This document shows, one piece after another, positions 21,057-32,788 of a stretch of DNA of 64,000 nucleotides. A model generated the notes under the pieces. The model searched no databases and was not told the origin of the DNA. It saw nothing but the letters and a program-made list of their open reading frames with translations. Origin of the DNA: Coriolopsis trogii (Eukaryota > Basidiomycota > Agaricomycetes > Polyporales > Polyporaceae); the NCBI GenBank assembly GCA_020543525.1, contig JAHYIO010000033.1, forward strand, positions 1,116,001 through 1,180,000, read 5' to 3'. Position 1 is the stretch's first letter. The number at the start of each line of letters is the position of its first letter. The translations under genes and the position numbers were made by a program.

Positions 21057-23724
21057 ACGCGCTCGGCGGTGCTTTCCTCTCGTTTGCTCCCTTGTATGTG
21101 ATTGTATCTTGGCGTCTTCAGACCGCACTCGCATCTACACTGTTCTCTCCGGTCTACCTCTCGTCTTGTCGCTGCCGCACATCATTTGCACTCACGTTGT
21201 TGGTCTGTTCTCCCTATGCGCGTTCGCTCCTCTCTACGCTTCCTCCATCACGCCCACTTCTTGTCTCTTGTGCGCGTTGTTTCTATATATATCCCTCGTC
21301 GTCCCTCGTCGTCTTGCGGCCTCGCGATCTCGCTGTTTCGTATCCTCGTATCTTTGCGATCCCCCACTATCTTTCCGGTCACGGTCTCTCGTTTTCTGTT
21401 TCTCTCTCTCCAGTTCTTGCCCCTCTCCTTCTCCCCTCGGCTATCCGCGTTGCTCTATACGTAGCCACATATGTACAGTCGCACGGCTACACACGGCCCT
21501 TCTTCCTCTCCGTCATTGCCGTCCTCGTCCAACATCTATAGTCGTCGCCGCCGCCCCACCCCGTTTGTCTCGTTGTTCATTATCTGTTTGTTCGCGGTCG
21601 TGCACCTGCGTGTCTCTCGTTTCTGTCGTCCCTTTACCTCCTCTTCCCACGTTGTCTCAGTCTGAACGTCTATGTTCTGTCGAGGACCACTCGTCTGGTC
21701 TACATACATCCACGATACATGTACGCACCCCTCCCTGTAACCCCCTCGGACGATCGCTCCCGTTTGTCAGCTTTTGTTGGGGCAGGGATAATATATAGTC
21801 TTACTTACCCGGTGGACGGTGAGCGGTGGGCGGTGGGCGGCGGTCGGTCACGATTGCTCGAGCGTTTTGGGTTCGCGTATACTAGCGGTCGGTCGGTCCT
21901 TTGGGTTTCTGTCTGTTGTGGTGTAAAGTTTATGGTAGATAGATGATATGAGTACATATATATGTCTATGCGATTTTCTTTTCTCTTCTCTCCATTGCAG
22001 AGCCTATGCAGACGGCGAGGAGGTAGGTCACGGACACTCTGAATGTGTGTTATTGCTAGACTGGGACTGACAAGGGCAGCTGTCTCGCAGTCATACACTA
22101 TAGCTAGTAGAGGCAGTACTAGTAGCGTTAGTAGATATATGTATCAGACTACGCTGACACACATTCAACCTCTCATATTCCTCAAGAACAAGTGTGTACA
22201 TGTGCCAGAAAATGATGGAACAATGTTGCGCGCGTACGCCGACAGGAGCGATACGCGTACTGGACCGTCAGAAGGCACCGGTCTGGGTCATGCTCTCTCA
22301 AATGAAATATCAGCAACCGACCAAGAGACGATGGGTGGCCTCAGTCGACTTAGACTGGGAGGGCCAGCAGCCACACTCAACGACGAACATTTATACACCA
22401 TGGTATGAAGTTCTGCGCGATAGTTGCATCAGTCCTCGCTGCTCGCACCTCTGGTGGAGTATGTGAAGCCGAGTTGGTTATGTCGACGTATCTTTCCCTT
22501 CTGAGATTGCTCAGAGCTCAGGCCAGAGATTGACGATGAATCTGTACTCGAGACTTGACCAGACCAAAAGGTGCCCAGTCAGTCATTTCATTGACAATAC
22601 TCTGGGGCATACGCTCCTTTCCAATACACTTCCTCCGATGTGCTCACATGTATCGCGCTGATGGATAAGGAAAGCAGCTTGAAGTCTGTCTGTGGTCAGA
22701 GGTGCTCAGCGATTGATGCATCGTCTTATCGGCCCAGACTCGGGCGAGCCACCTGGCATCGACTGTACTTTCTCTCGGAGGCCTGCTTCTGGCGCAGAGG
22801 ATGGGAAAGAACTTGAATTCGATGCAAACACCACATTTGTCGGAGTCATACCTCGAGTAAGTTCAACTTGAAGACGGCTCAATGAGCCGTCATACCAGAA
22901 GAAGACTTCGGGCCTAGGAGATTCGTCAGAGAATCGTTCGTTAATTGGTCAAGTTAGTGAAGCCTCCACAGTGAGAACGGAGAACAGCGTGACCATAAAA
23001 CCAAACATTGGCACTTGGCGTGCTGTGGCTGGGCAGCTGTTGGGCTGTGTTTGGTCTCCCTTCATTTAGGCGCCGCCTGCTATGCCAACATACTGTACGC
23101 CCAAGTGTCCTCCATCATCTTCGCGTCAATCCTCATATGCACCGCAGACCTAAGACACCGAGCGTCGGAATGAATAGCATCCCGATGTCACGATGAGCTG
23201 GAGACTCCCACGTCGGGAGCAGATGTCTTAGGGAGAGGCATGGATTTCGAATCTTCAAGGCCTTCCTGGCGCGCAGCGACACAAATCTATCATGCTCAAG
23301 CCGCACATGTGATCACCTATCCCTTATAGTTACTCCCAATATTGACTGGTACTGCCCGCCGAAATATCTACCCTGATGTCTCACTGTTTTCCTTGTAGAG
23401 CTACGGTTCTCCTGCCTACAGACACCCCCTGCCAGTGCGGTCAGTATATTACCGGTGCGCACGGCTGCATGAAGAAGGTGACGACTGTCACCTATAGCAT
23501 TAAAATTGGGGAAGATTTGTACGCGCCATCGTACGGCATGCTTCCTGTCATATGGGAAGGCACGATGAGCCGTCTCATGTGTATGCTGCCTGGGGAGCAA
23601 CCACGGGATCGGTAAGCCCTGCCGAAGGCTGAGAGGTCTCGATAGTTTCGAAGCTATTAGAGGATCAGCGTCACAGCATTCAGCAAGGGTTTATGTTGAT
23701 CTCGATTTTGATGTAGCCCCAGAC
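21057..23724. other. 2.7-kb gene-free region, pyrimidine-rich at its start
   Basis: From about 21060 to 21740 the plus strand is strongly C/T-rich, giving long but spurious Ser/Leu/Arg-rich frames in all three phases. A TATATATA stretch lies near 21290. The remainder (22000-23724) has no recognisable gene or RNA. Confidence 0.5.
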
Positions 23725-24175
23725 TACAGCTGTTTTCACACAGCTTGTCGTTTGGCGCCGCGCGCGAGTTGCGCGCCATCGCTTGCCTCTCGCTGCGACC
23801 GTTCCCCCCGAAAAGCAGAACAGCGATATCTCCTCGAGTTCTCCACGTATCCTCTCGATTCTCTCATGTACTTGCTCGTCTCTACGGTCTGCAGGGCTGT
23901 GAACTGGTCTACTGCTGCTGCGAACACTCTGTCAAATACTACCTGGTACCTACATTGTGCGCCACAGCCAATGCAGAACAAGGATTCCGCGACAACCTCA
24001 AGACATAGCGCCGCCATTTCTACACTGCTGGACGCTATATGACTACCCCGAGGGCCTGACAACAAGTTTGCACCGGGAGCATGCATCCGGGGGTTGTTGT
24101 CCAACCCCCTCCCCCTCCCCCAAGCCGGGTGTTCCCTGGAGCGTGGCATACATCTACGTTCCTCGCGGGAGGTTA
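23725..24175 (+). repeat. Left arm of 451-bp inverted repeat
   Basis: Reverse complement of 24987-25437. Confidence 0.88.
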
Positions 24176-24986
24176 CGAGAGGGAAGATGTGGGCTTAGGA
24201 CGTCATGTACGAGGTTGGGAGGAGACACGGATGGCTCGATTGTGATCACGGTATGCTTCATGTACGATTTTTTTTTCTGTCCTGTCTCTCCCCTACTCCC
24301 CCTCATCCCTCGTGATGTACCTGGATACTGTCGCCTGAGCTCTAAGACCTTGTAGCATGCTGTACACTGTGTCTCATTAACACATAGTATCCCTCCAATT
24401 AGATGCTTAACCCGCAATGTCGCATGCAAGTCTGATGCGCATGGCGGAGTTTGCATACTGGTCATGATGAGCGGGTCTGGATGTTTGTATTCTTCACTTC
24501 ATACTCCATGTCCACCGTTTCCCTACTCTTCCATAATCTGGAGTTTCATGCACACTCACTTTACAATGTCACCACACTACCAATGGCAAATCAGCACAAC
24601 TTGTGATTACGTCTGCCTCCTGTCATATCTGCCAAACCCAAAGAGAAAGCACTGCACAACCATTGTCAGAGGTAGCGAATGTGAACCACAAACCGACAGG
24701 GGTTTGGTTGAACGCGCCATGGATGTTGGGAGAGAAGCAGGAGATGCCGAGCTGGGTAGCTTGTATGGACAAGGCGCAGTGACAGTTGAACATTGTACAC
24801 AAAGTGATATCGGAATGAACATGACCGCCGCCATATTACATGCCAATACCGTATGCAAAGATGGACGAGGAAGGGCAGGAGAATGGGGCAGAGGAAGATC
24901 ATACATGAAGCATACCATCGCCGGGATTGCATCCATCTTTCTATTCATATCCGATTCAACATCCAAATCCAACCTCTTCCATATCC

Positions 24987-25437
24987 TAACCTCCCGCGAG
25001 GAACGTAGATGTATGCCACGCTCCAGGGAACACCCGGCTTGGGGGAGGGGGAGGGGGTTGGACAACAACCCCCGGATGCATGCTCCCGGTGCAAACTTGT
25101 TGTCAGGCCCTCGGGGTAGTCATACAGCGTCCAGTAGTAAAGAAATGGTGGTGCTATGTCTTGAGGTTGTCGCGGAATCCTTGTTCTGCATTGGCTGTGG
25201 CGCACAATGTAGGTACCAGGTAGTATTTGACAGAGTGTTCGCAGCAGCAGTAGACCAGTTCACAGCCCTGCAGACCGTAGAGACGAGCAAGTACATGAGA
25301 GAATCGAGAGGATACGTGGAGAACTCGAGGAGATATCGCTGTTCTGCTTTTCGGGGGGAACGGTCGCAGCGAGAGGCAAGCGATGGCGCGCAACTCGCGC
25401 GCGGCGCCAAACGACAAGCTGTGTGAAAACAGCTGTA
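24987..25437 (-). repeat. Right arm of 451-bp inverted repeat
   Basis: Reverse complement of 23725-24175. Its outer end lies 268 bp upstream of the GH105-like start codon. Confidence 0.88.
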
Positions 25438-25705
25438 ACTATATGCTATATCAGAGCCTCTCCTAACCGTCCATCCGACTTGTCGCATCCATTTGTCTGC
25501 GTATTTGTTTCGCGTCACCCTCCTGGAAGGCTCTGGCCGTTGACTCGCACTCCCCCCAGCGACCCCCATCACTCCCGGCATTCCACCCAAGACTTTGATG
25601 TCCCTACTTCGATATAAGAGGCCGCCTCAATAGCTAACATTTTCTCGCTGCTCTGCCCCATTCGCTCTCCTTCTTCTTCCTTTCCCACTTGAATTAGAGC
25701 GTGAA

Positions 25706-27219
25706 ATGGTCTTCAGTAGCATCGTCCTTACCCTCCTTGCGGCGACCTCTGCCGTCGTTGATATCCCCACCAAACAGGCTGGTCTCACCGATGACCAGAT
25801 TGCAAAAGTCAAGACCAACTTGGCTCAGATCGCCACCCACAGGTGCGAGGTTCACGTCAACTCTTGTTCATATTACCATGATCACTGACTGCTGGGGGCA
25901 GCTGGGAGATCGGTACGCAGTTTGAGACCCTCCTTGAGCTCGAGTGGCCAGAGCTGTCTGTCTTCCACGGCGACTTCCCGCCCCCCACTCACCTAGAGCC
26001 CGGCACGGCTGCCGATGTTATCGACAAGGCTACCGAGTAAACGTGACGCTCATCTCTATGACTATAACATCCTCACACCGTATGCAGGATCGTCGACAAA
26101 ATCAAGGGCGATGGCCCTCTCATCGACAACAAGGCTATCGGAGACCCTGCCAGTACTACGTGGCACGATTCAGTCAGTGGGAAGATAGCCAATAACGCGT
26201 CTACTCTAGGTCTTGGCGTCGCCGTCCTGTTGGCAAACTGGACGCGCACAGACCTCATTGAAACGAAGTGGTCCCGCGCGGCGACCAATCAGCTCAACTA
26301 CCTTCTGAACGCCGCGCCCCAGACCGAAGACGGCGCTATCTCGCATCGTGCGGAGCAAGTTCAGCTCTGGTGAGGGTTCTGCGCCCCTACCGGTTCGGAC
26401 TCTGTTCCCTGAGGCTCATGTTGGTCAGAGCCGACTTTGTTTACATGGCGCCCCCTTTCATCGCCTACTATGGCGCTCTCGAAGGCGGCGACGCTGGTGC
26501 CGATCTCATCCAGGTTGCATACACTCAGTGCAAGCTCTACCGCAAGTACTTGAGCGACGAGAGCGGTCTCTGGAAGCACATAATTCTCGGCAGCTGGAAT
26601 GACACCACCCATTGGGGAACAGGTATAGTGTTCCGAGTCGGTCTTTGACTAATTAGTCGCTTACAGGTAACGCCTGGGCCGCCGCCGGCATGCTTCGTGT
26701 TCTCGGGACGATCAAGAAGTCTGAAGTGGCCAACGAGATGATCGCCGAACGTTTGGACCTCACCTCCTGGATCAACGAGATCCTCGTTCGCTCATGGGCT
26801 CTCCAGGTAAGGACTCCGCTCGAGGCGATACCACCGTACATGCGTCCCTGTCCCTGTCCCTGTCTCTATCACTGACACCGGTCTCGATCGATCTCTCTCA
26901 GCGACTAAACGGCACGCTCCTGAACTATATGGACCAGCCCGACTCGTTCGCCGACACGTCCTCGACCACCCTCCTCGCCGCGACGACGTACCGTATGGCG
27001 ACCATCACGGGTGACCACAGCCTCGTACCCGCCGCCGACGAGGCGTTCGATCTCATCCAGCAGAGCCTGACCGAGGACCGCTGGCTCCTCAACACCGTCG
27101 ACCCGCTCTCGTTCAGCACGCCGTCCGCGCCTGGCACGTTCAGCCCCGAAGGCCAGGCTTTCGTGCTGCTCTTGCAGACGGCATGGTCCGACTTTGTCAA
27201 GGCGACTTCCGTTCTGTAA
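25706..27219 (+). CDS. Secreted six-hairpin glycosidase, GH105 (YteR-like)
   Basis: Exons 25706-25842, 25902-26036, 26088-26369, 26414-26622, 26667-26806, 26902-27219; 406 aa. A short N-terminal hydrophobic signal (VFSSIVLTLLAATSA) indicates secretion. Family landmarks: GAISHRAEQVQLW, ADFVYMAPPFIAYYGA, YTQCKLYRKYL, GLWKHIILGSWND, HWGTGNAWAAAGMLRVL, and near the end FSPEGQAFVLLLQTAWSDF. GH105 enzymes act on unsaturated uronic-acid products of pectin lyases; this substrate is inferred. The Asp in ADFVYM falls where the family has its catalytic acid. The intron just before it is odd. The pyrimidine-poor but otherwise expected acceptor after 26428 would turn Trp into TGA. The model therefore uses the acceptor after 26413, which keeps the frame but inserts Leu-Met-Leu-Val-Arg before the catalytic motif. 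The copy may be impaired. Confidence 0.82.
26842..26868 (+). repeat. Short CCCTGT repeat within intron 5
   Basis: Three to four tandem CCCTGT-like hexamers inside the last intron of the GH105-like gene. Confidence 0.7.
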
Positions 27220-27719
27220 GACTAGCCTTGGCATCTAATGTCCAAGCATCATGCATCATTGCCTGGCAATGTCGACGTTATCGAGCTGTTCTCTCGCACC
27301 AAGGGTTCGCGCGTTCTGCAACAGAGGAAGCAGGAGAGATGCCTCCTCAAGCTGTGTGACAGGGCCTATGCATGCCAAACACTAGCTCGTTACCGAATCA
27401 ACTTCGAATTCAACAACGACTAGGTACTATTAGAGGATGCGTTGTACTAGATACAGCCAAATGACGACTTTTTCCTTTCCAATAGTCCATGAAAGCACTA
27501 CCTACCTGCTCGAGAGCGATCGAAACGAATAGTGGTATATATACGTCATGCCATAAACCTGACCGAATAAAGAGCGTATTATGGTCGACGCAGCGCGCGT
27601 CCTCGCCTCCACCTCCCCAGTTCCCATCCATAAGCCAACGAACGGAAACATGTGGCAACACGCCCACAGGCGACTTCTTCCCGAGAGACCACGCGCCAGT
27701 TGCACTCGCACAGAGCACA
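27220..27719. other. Convergent 3' flanks of GH105-like and membrane-protein genes
   Basis: 500 bp between two stop codons on opposite strands. No further gene seen. Confidence 0.5.
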
Positions 27720-29114
27720 TCATTGCCAGACGAGCTTGCCGTTCTCGTCCACGTACGCGGACATGCCGCCACTCGCGGGCTTCTTCGACGACTTTGCCTG
27801 TTCCGCCATGCGAGCCTTCTCGACCTCGCGCAGGTGCTTTGCGAGCTTCGCCTTCCGCTCCGCCTCCGCGTCGTCTTTCGCCGCCTTCTCTGCCTCGCGT
27901 CGGGCCGCGCGCTGCCGCTGCTTCTTCGTCAACGTCTCTTCGCCGCCGCTCTGCGAGACAGCGGTGGCCGTCTGCTGAGACGCGGTCCGGTTCGGTTCTA
28001 TGGGCGCACGCGCGATGTCGTCGTGAGCGCCGATGTGCGGAGTGATAACACAGAAAAGAAGAGACTCACTTGGTCGCCGGCTCTTGACGACTCCCCAACC
28101 GCCGTCGTCCTCCCCGTCGGCATCGTCCGCCGTCGCGCGGGAGTCGTCCACGTCTTCGTAGTCCGCCCACGAGAAGCCCGCCGCTGGCTGCTCGTCCGGC
28201 CGTGGCTTTATGCGCATGACGCGGGCGACCTGCGGGTAGTCGGGTTCTTCCAGCAAGCTGCTCGGCCCCGTCAGCGACAAAGTACGCTATCATCGCACGG
28301 ACGAGAGAAGAGACACGCACTCTTCGACTCCCGTCTTCCTCGGCTTGGGCAGCAGCCGCTCCGCGAGCGTCCGCCGGTTCTCCGACGTCGACGTCGACAG
28401 CGCAGAGTCCGCCAGAGCCGACGACTCGTCCTCTGTCCGCTCAGTCACAGGAGACGAGTTACCCGTCGTCACGGACGTCGTGATCCCCGCGTCGCTCGTC
28501 GAAACCTCCAGCGAGGGTGCCGCCTGCCCACTCGTCGTTGTCCCCGTCCCCGCGGGACCGTCGGCCTTGTCCGCCTCCCGCCCCACCTTCTTCTTCGTGT
28601 CCACCTTCGTCCACCCGCTGTCATCGAGCGGGGCGGGCCGAGACGTCCCAGACGACGCCTTCTTCGGCTTGCGCGCAGTCGACGACGACTCGGGGGCCGT
28701 CGCGGACGACTCGGACTGGGCGTCGACGTTGGCAGAACTCGCCTTCTTCCCTTTCTTTTTCTTCTTGGGCTTCGCCGCCGCGGCCCCGGTAGGCGCAGGC
28801 TCCGGGTCAGAGGCCGCTGGCGCGTCGAAGCCGCCGGGGACGACGGGCGGGAAGGACACGACGTTCGCCTCTGCAGGCAGGGACTCGTCCTTCGTGCTCG
28901 TACCTGCGAGGCCTGCCCCGCCCTTCTTCTTCTGCTTCTGCTTCTTGGACGACGCGCCTGATGCGGAAGACGTGGGCTGAGCTTGGGTGGCAGAGGCACC
29001 AGCACCAGCACTAGCACCGGCATTGCCATCGGGCTTGGACTGCGCGTAGCCGTATGCGGCCGCGCCGGCGACGACGAGGGTGGCGACGGGAATGTAGCTC
29101 TGAGCGGAACCCAT
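27720..29114 (-). CDS. Membrane-anchored, charged fungal protein of unknown function
   Basis: Exons 29114-28321, 28257-28070, 27997-27720; 419 aa. I do not recognise the family. The start MGSAQSYIP is followed at once by a hydrophobic segment (about residues 7-24, VATLVVAGAAAYGYA), suggesting a single N-terminal anchor. The middle is low-complexity Ala/Ser/Thr/Pro with lysine clusters (KKQKQKKKGG, KPKKKKKGKK). A short acidic segment (WADYEDVDDSRATADDADG) precedes a predicted coiled-coil/charged helix (KKQRQRAARREAEKAAK). The C-terminus SAYVDENGKLVWQ looks conserved-motif-like. Intron phases agree. Intron 1 has a tandem acceptor (GAG/CAG, 3 bp apart) that would add one serine. The antisense frames here are products of its GC-rich codons. 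Lysine tracts and the anchor would fit an ER or ribosome-facing protein, but that is only a guess. Confidence 0.75.
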
Positions 29115-29483
29115 GGTGTCGAGACGGATGAAGGAAAGTGAGAGGGATGAGGAGGAACAGGAAGTGGAGGAGTGCGTTGTGTTATAATTCGCAGGGCGCA
29201 GCGACTGACGTGGTATTGGTGTTCCTGGCCAATTGGCGTACTTGCCGAGACGCGTCAACACAGACAAACAGCGCGTCCAGGATTAGACTCGACTCTGCGG
29301 CGTTCCGCCTCGTGCCAGTCACGATTGCCGTTGGGTAGTGTCAGACACGAGATTCGTGGCCAAAGTCTCCAGGAAAAACTAAGGTGATGAGCGGCGATTG
29401 CGGTCAATGCTGGCCGCGAGCGGCGTGAAATACTCATAGTAGACCACGCGAACATTTGCAAAGGTACGTTAACACTGTCAGAC
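29115..29483. other. Intergenic region, membrane-protein gene promoter and COQ6 3' flank
   Basis: 369 bp between two minus-strand genes. Nothing else recognised. Confidence 0.5.
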
Positions 29484-31485
29484 TCAATGCCGCTGCGAAT
29501 CGGACAGACTTCGCAACGCCCTCTGCACCCCCGCGCCCACCATGCCCGCCACGCCCTCGCCCAACGTCCTCAGACCGCTCATGGTCCTCGCAAGACCGGC
29601 CACTCCATCAGCAGCAAGACTGGCTCCAACCTGCGTCCTCGACGGCCCGTGGCGGGAGCCTCTACTTCCCGCGTTGAGCATCAGCGCAGCCTTCACCGAG
29701 TCGAGCTCATTCAGCACCTCCACGCCCACGGAACGCGCCCAGACGACAGGCTCCGCAGTCGACGAATACACCTTGTGCAGCTTGTCGCATGCAGACATGA
29801 TCTTGTGGTTCTCAAAGTAGCGCTCACGCGCGTAAGGGAGGAGTGCCGTCCGAGACCCTGCGGCAGACATCAGCACCGTGCTCCCAGGTCTAACACGACA
29901 ACATTGGGACGTACCGATATCGCCCCCGGTGAGGATAGCGTTGTGGATGCATCGCGAGAGGGATTCGACGTCACCCAGACCCAGATTGAGCCCCTGGCCA
30001 GCTAACGGGTGGATGGTATGAGCTGCATCCCCGATCAGGACCGTGCGCGCGCCAGGGCCGTCACCGATGTACTCGTCCGCGTGGTTGAAGCGCAGCGGGA
30101 ACGACGCTGCGGATCCAGGCTGAATGGATGTCACGAGAGGAGGAAGAGCGTCCGCATCTTCTGCAGGCACACCCGTGGTGTCCGTGGAGAGGGAGTACGC
30201 CGAGCGAGAATCGATGCTATGTGAACGCTCGCGCCAGGAGATCTCGTCGAGTAGCTCCTGTGCGCTGAGGGGAGTGCCAGCATTGACAGAGTCCAAAACT
30301 AGATTGTGCATGTAGCGGAGAGACACTTCTGGGAGCCGGAAGGCAGCATTGATCATGTTGACAAGCACAGCTGGGTCGCCAGAGAGAAGCGCCTTAGCTA
30401 GATGAGGTTTCGTCGACCACACCAAAGAAGAGGCCGATGGGGACAGCGGCAAGAAGGCAATAGGTCCAGTCGGAAGGAACCTTTGGTATGCTATTGTATT
30501 GGGGGCCTGGAACGAGGTTCGTGGGTGGTGAAACAAGGTGGCGACAATGGCTGTGGTGTCATATGCCCATCCGTATGACTCTATGCGTGCATATGCCCGC
30601 ACGGGGGAATTGAATCCATCGGCGCCGACCTAGCTCATGGTCAAACGCAAACAGGGAAGGTGAAGGCAAAGACTCACAAGAAGTCGCGCACGGAGGACCC
30701 TACCGTCGGATAAATGTACTAATGGCCAGCCACCGCCACCTTCTCGCTCTTCTCGTTCTATGGACTGAACCTTGACGTTGTCTAGAAGTTGGACAGCAGA
30801 CGTGCTTTCCAAATGTCGAAGCAGCCCACGCTGAAGATTTAGGTTCTCCGTGAGTCTGGCCATCTGGGGCTCGGCGTGCATCCCGGGGAGATGAGACGTG
30901 AGGTCATCTTGCATGGAGAAAGTGATACGCGCATCGGAAAGCCCGTCCCATATCTGCAGATAACCACCGACGCTTGAGGTTCGCCAAACAAGACCTCTGA
31001 TCTGAGACACGCACCTGCATTTCCTCGATCGGACAAGCACGACGTTCCTCGACGTGCGCCCACGCGCCAATCTCTTGCCCCACCCTTGAGCACCCTCACA
31101 CAGACGTCCACAACACAACACAACGCGACACACCTGCGAGGAATGCTTGCGACGCGTTGGTGATTGAACTGACGCGATTCGAGTATGTGCCCTGGGGTGG
31201 GGACCAAGTGCGAATCTTGCTCAGGTCGCTGGCCTCTACGAGGGACACCTTGAGAGTGTTGCGAGCGACAGCATCGGAGCCTAAGCAGGTGAGTGCAGTG
31301 TCCGGGCTGTAGAACAGCAGCAGCTTACTGAGTGCACTCGCAAGGGCCAGTCCGGCAGGCCCTCCGCCGACGATGACGACGTCGCTCTCTTGAGGACTGA
31401 CGGTGCTTACAGATCGGAGCTGGAACAGTCGTAGAGGCCTCGTACGACGCGCTATTGTTCCAGCATGGCTACTGGCTCTGAGCAT
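29484..31485 (-). CDS. COQ6: Ubiquinone biosynthesis flavin monooxygenase COQ6
   Basis: Mitochondrial FAD-dependent hydroxylase of the coenzyme Q ring (C5 hydroxylation), part of the CoQ synthome on the inner membrane. Exons 31485-31329, 31280-31134, 31073-31015, 30953-30678, 30629-29915, 29857-29484; 575 aa. The first ~30 residues are Arg/Ser-rich without acids, fitting a mitochondrial presequence. They are followed by the FAD-binding VVIVGGGPAGLALASAL (about 36-52), FSNRV-type TYSNRVSSITNASQAFL, IGAWAHVEERRACPIEEMQ, WDGLSDARITF, VGADGFNSPVR, and the second FAD motif LIGDAAHTIHPLAGQGLNLG. The C-terminus is about 70 residues longer than the conserved fold and Ala/Gly-rich. The first intron is 48 bp and itself free of stops, so its retention would be silent with respect to frame. 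Identification is firm. Confidence 0.94.
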
Positions 31486-32788
31486 TGTGAGGACAGGAGT
31501 GCGAGCCACAAAGAGGAGAGCGTTCCGGGGTGTGGGCGCTAGGTAACGCAGGGCGGGTTCGGCGTTATCCGAGAGACTTCCTCTCCTGGACCTCCTTGTC
31601 CTCGAGGCACGACCGACTCCCCCTGCTTGTCAATGTTTCCAACGCTCGTGGGATTGCTGATATTTGCAATATTTTCATAGATGCTGCAACGTGCTTTAGC
31701 CAGCTGCTGAAGCTTACGACGCCCTGAGCGCGCCGAAGCCCGAGTAGTCATGTCCATCACGCTCCAGCGAATCTGCCAGGTGTAAACTCCGGTGGACGAC
31801 CGCGAAGCCCAAAGTTGGGTCGGAGACAAGCGGAAGGACCGCTAGAACTGCCGCAGTCTTTGTGGACTTGCGCGTTTGAATTGTGCTTGTCACATATCGT
31901 TGGCTAAGGTTTGATCTATCGCCTCACGTTTGTTCTACGGCCAGCTAGTGGCATCTGACAGCGATTACTACAGTGCCGCGAATCCACAATCAAGAATCAT
32001 GACCTCTGGGCTTTGTCCGTGTCTCAGATGGAGGGCCGCTCCTGTGCTCAACCTACCATATCGAGTGGTAGTTGTCGTGTCCCACCTTGGACTAGAAGCA
32101 TGCCCTTTGCGTGGTCGGGACTCGGGAGTCGTCCGGCGCGTGTCCCATGCGCAAACGACGTCGTTGCCGCAGCAGTACAGGGTCGCAGCATGCATCACAC
32201 AAAATCGATTGGACTGGCTCATGCTGCAAATCCGAATCGTCAATAGTCGTGGCTCCGCCGATCTGATAGCCCCATGAGCATTCAGCATGGCGACCATCCA
32301 TCGACTCGTCCCAAGCTTTGTGGACTCGCAGAGCAATCTACACCAGCTAAGCCCACATACATGCTTCCATTTCGCGCTGAGAAGCAGTCATAGGTACAGC
32401 ACCGCCGTTTCGATTTGATCACCGGGAGCCCAGCGCAGGACGGCGCTGTCATGAGCATGGCACCGCTTATCTGTCTGCTAAAGCCCTCCCCTCGGAGCCC
32501 CACGAGATGTCCAAGCGCCATCCACTGCAGCCGTACCGGCGGCCGGTATTCGCCATTGTTCGGACGGTCCGGGCTCAAGTCTGCTTTCCACTGTTTACCG
32601 TTGGAGTTCCCCGACTTACCACTATGGTATCCCGTCCGGCCAGACAATATGCAGTCCTGGCGGTATCCCGCAGACAGTGGCCGATGGTCAAAGCGACCTC
32701 CTCAACGTACTTAAGTCCTTCCCGCATCCTCTCCTACCCCCATCATTCTCGTCTACTACCCTATCGCGCCCCATACTTGTGGCTCGTC
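31486..32788. other. 1.3-kb intergenic region
   Basis: Between divergent COQ6 and a plus-strand orphan gene. A minus-strand frame (31751-31539) begins MTTRASARSGRRKLQQLAKA; it is too short and isolated to call. Nothing else recognised. Confidence 0.45.

Larger units (their letters stand above)
23725..25437. mobile_element. Foldback element with 451-bp near-identical inverted repeats
   Basis: Left arm 23725-24175 and right arm 24987-25437 are reverse complements of equal length, differing at only a handful of positions clustered near 24010-24045. The spacer is 811 bp. Ends read TACAGCTGTTTTCACACAGC, flanked so that a TA dinucleotide is present at both edges, compatible with a TA target duplication (Tc1/mariner-like), which is weak evidence alone. 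Each arm contains a G-rich block that pairs with an adjacent C run (GGGGGTTG, GACAA, CAACCCCC). The inner edges of the spacer show older, diverged inverted similarity (ATGCTTCATGTAYGAT near 24257 and 24912). The open frames through the arms have no known domain. No transposase is visible. Confidence 0.8.

Noticed and set aside
20917..21798. 293-aa plus-strand frame rich in Ser, Leu, Arg and Cys
   Set aside because: It overlaps the last exon of the scaffold gene in another phase and a C/T-rich tract that opens several frames. Composition is an artefact of the tract.
24464..25426. 320-aa plus-strand open frame running through the spacer and right arm of the foldback element
   Set aside because: The C-terminal part is duplicated antisense in the left arm, no domain is recognisable, and the frame spans an element boundary structure. 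Better explained as chance opening in the repeat.
27489..28980. Long plus-strand frames opposite the membrane-protein gene
   Set aside because: Antisense shadows of GC-rich Ala/Ser/Lys codons. The minus strand gives the spliced, start-to-stop gene with coherent composition.
31539..31751. Small minus-strand frame beginning MTTRASARSGRRKL upstream of COQ6
   Set aside because: Seventy residues with no homology, no splice partner and no independent evidence. Could be an upstream open frame of COQ6 but not called.
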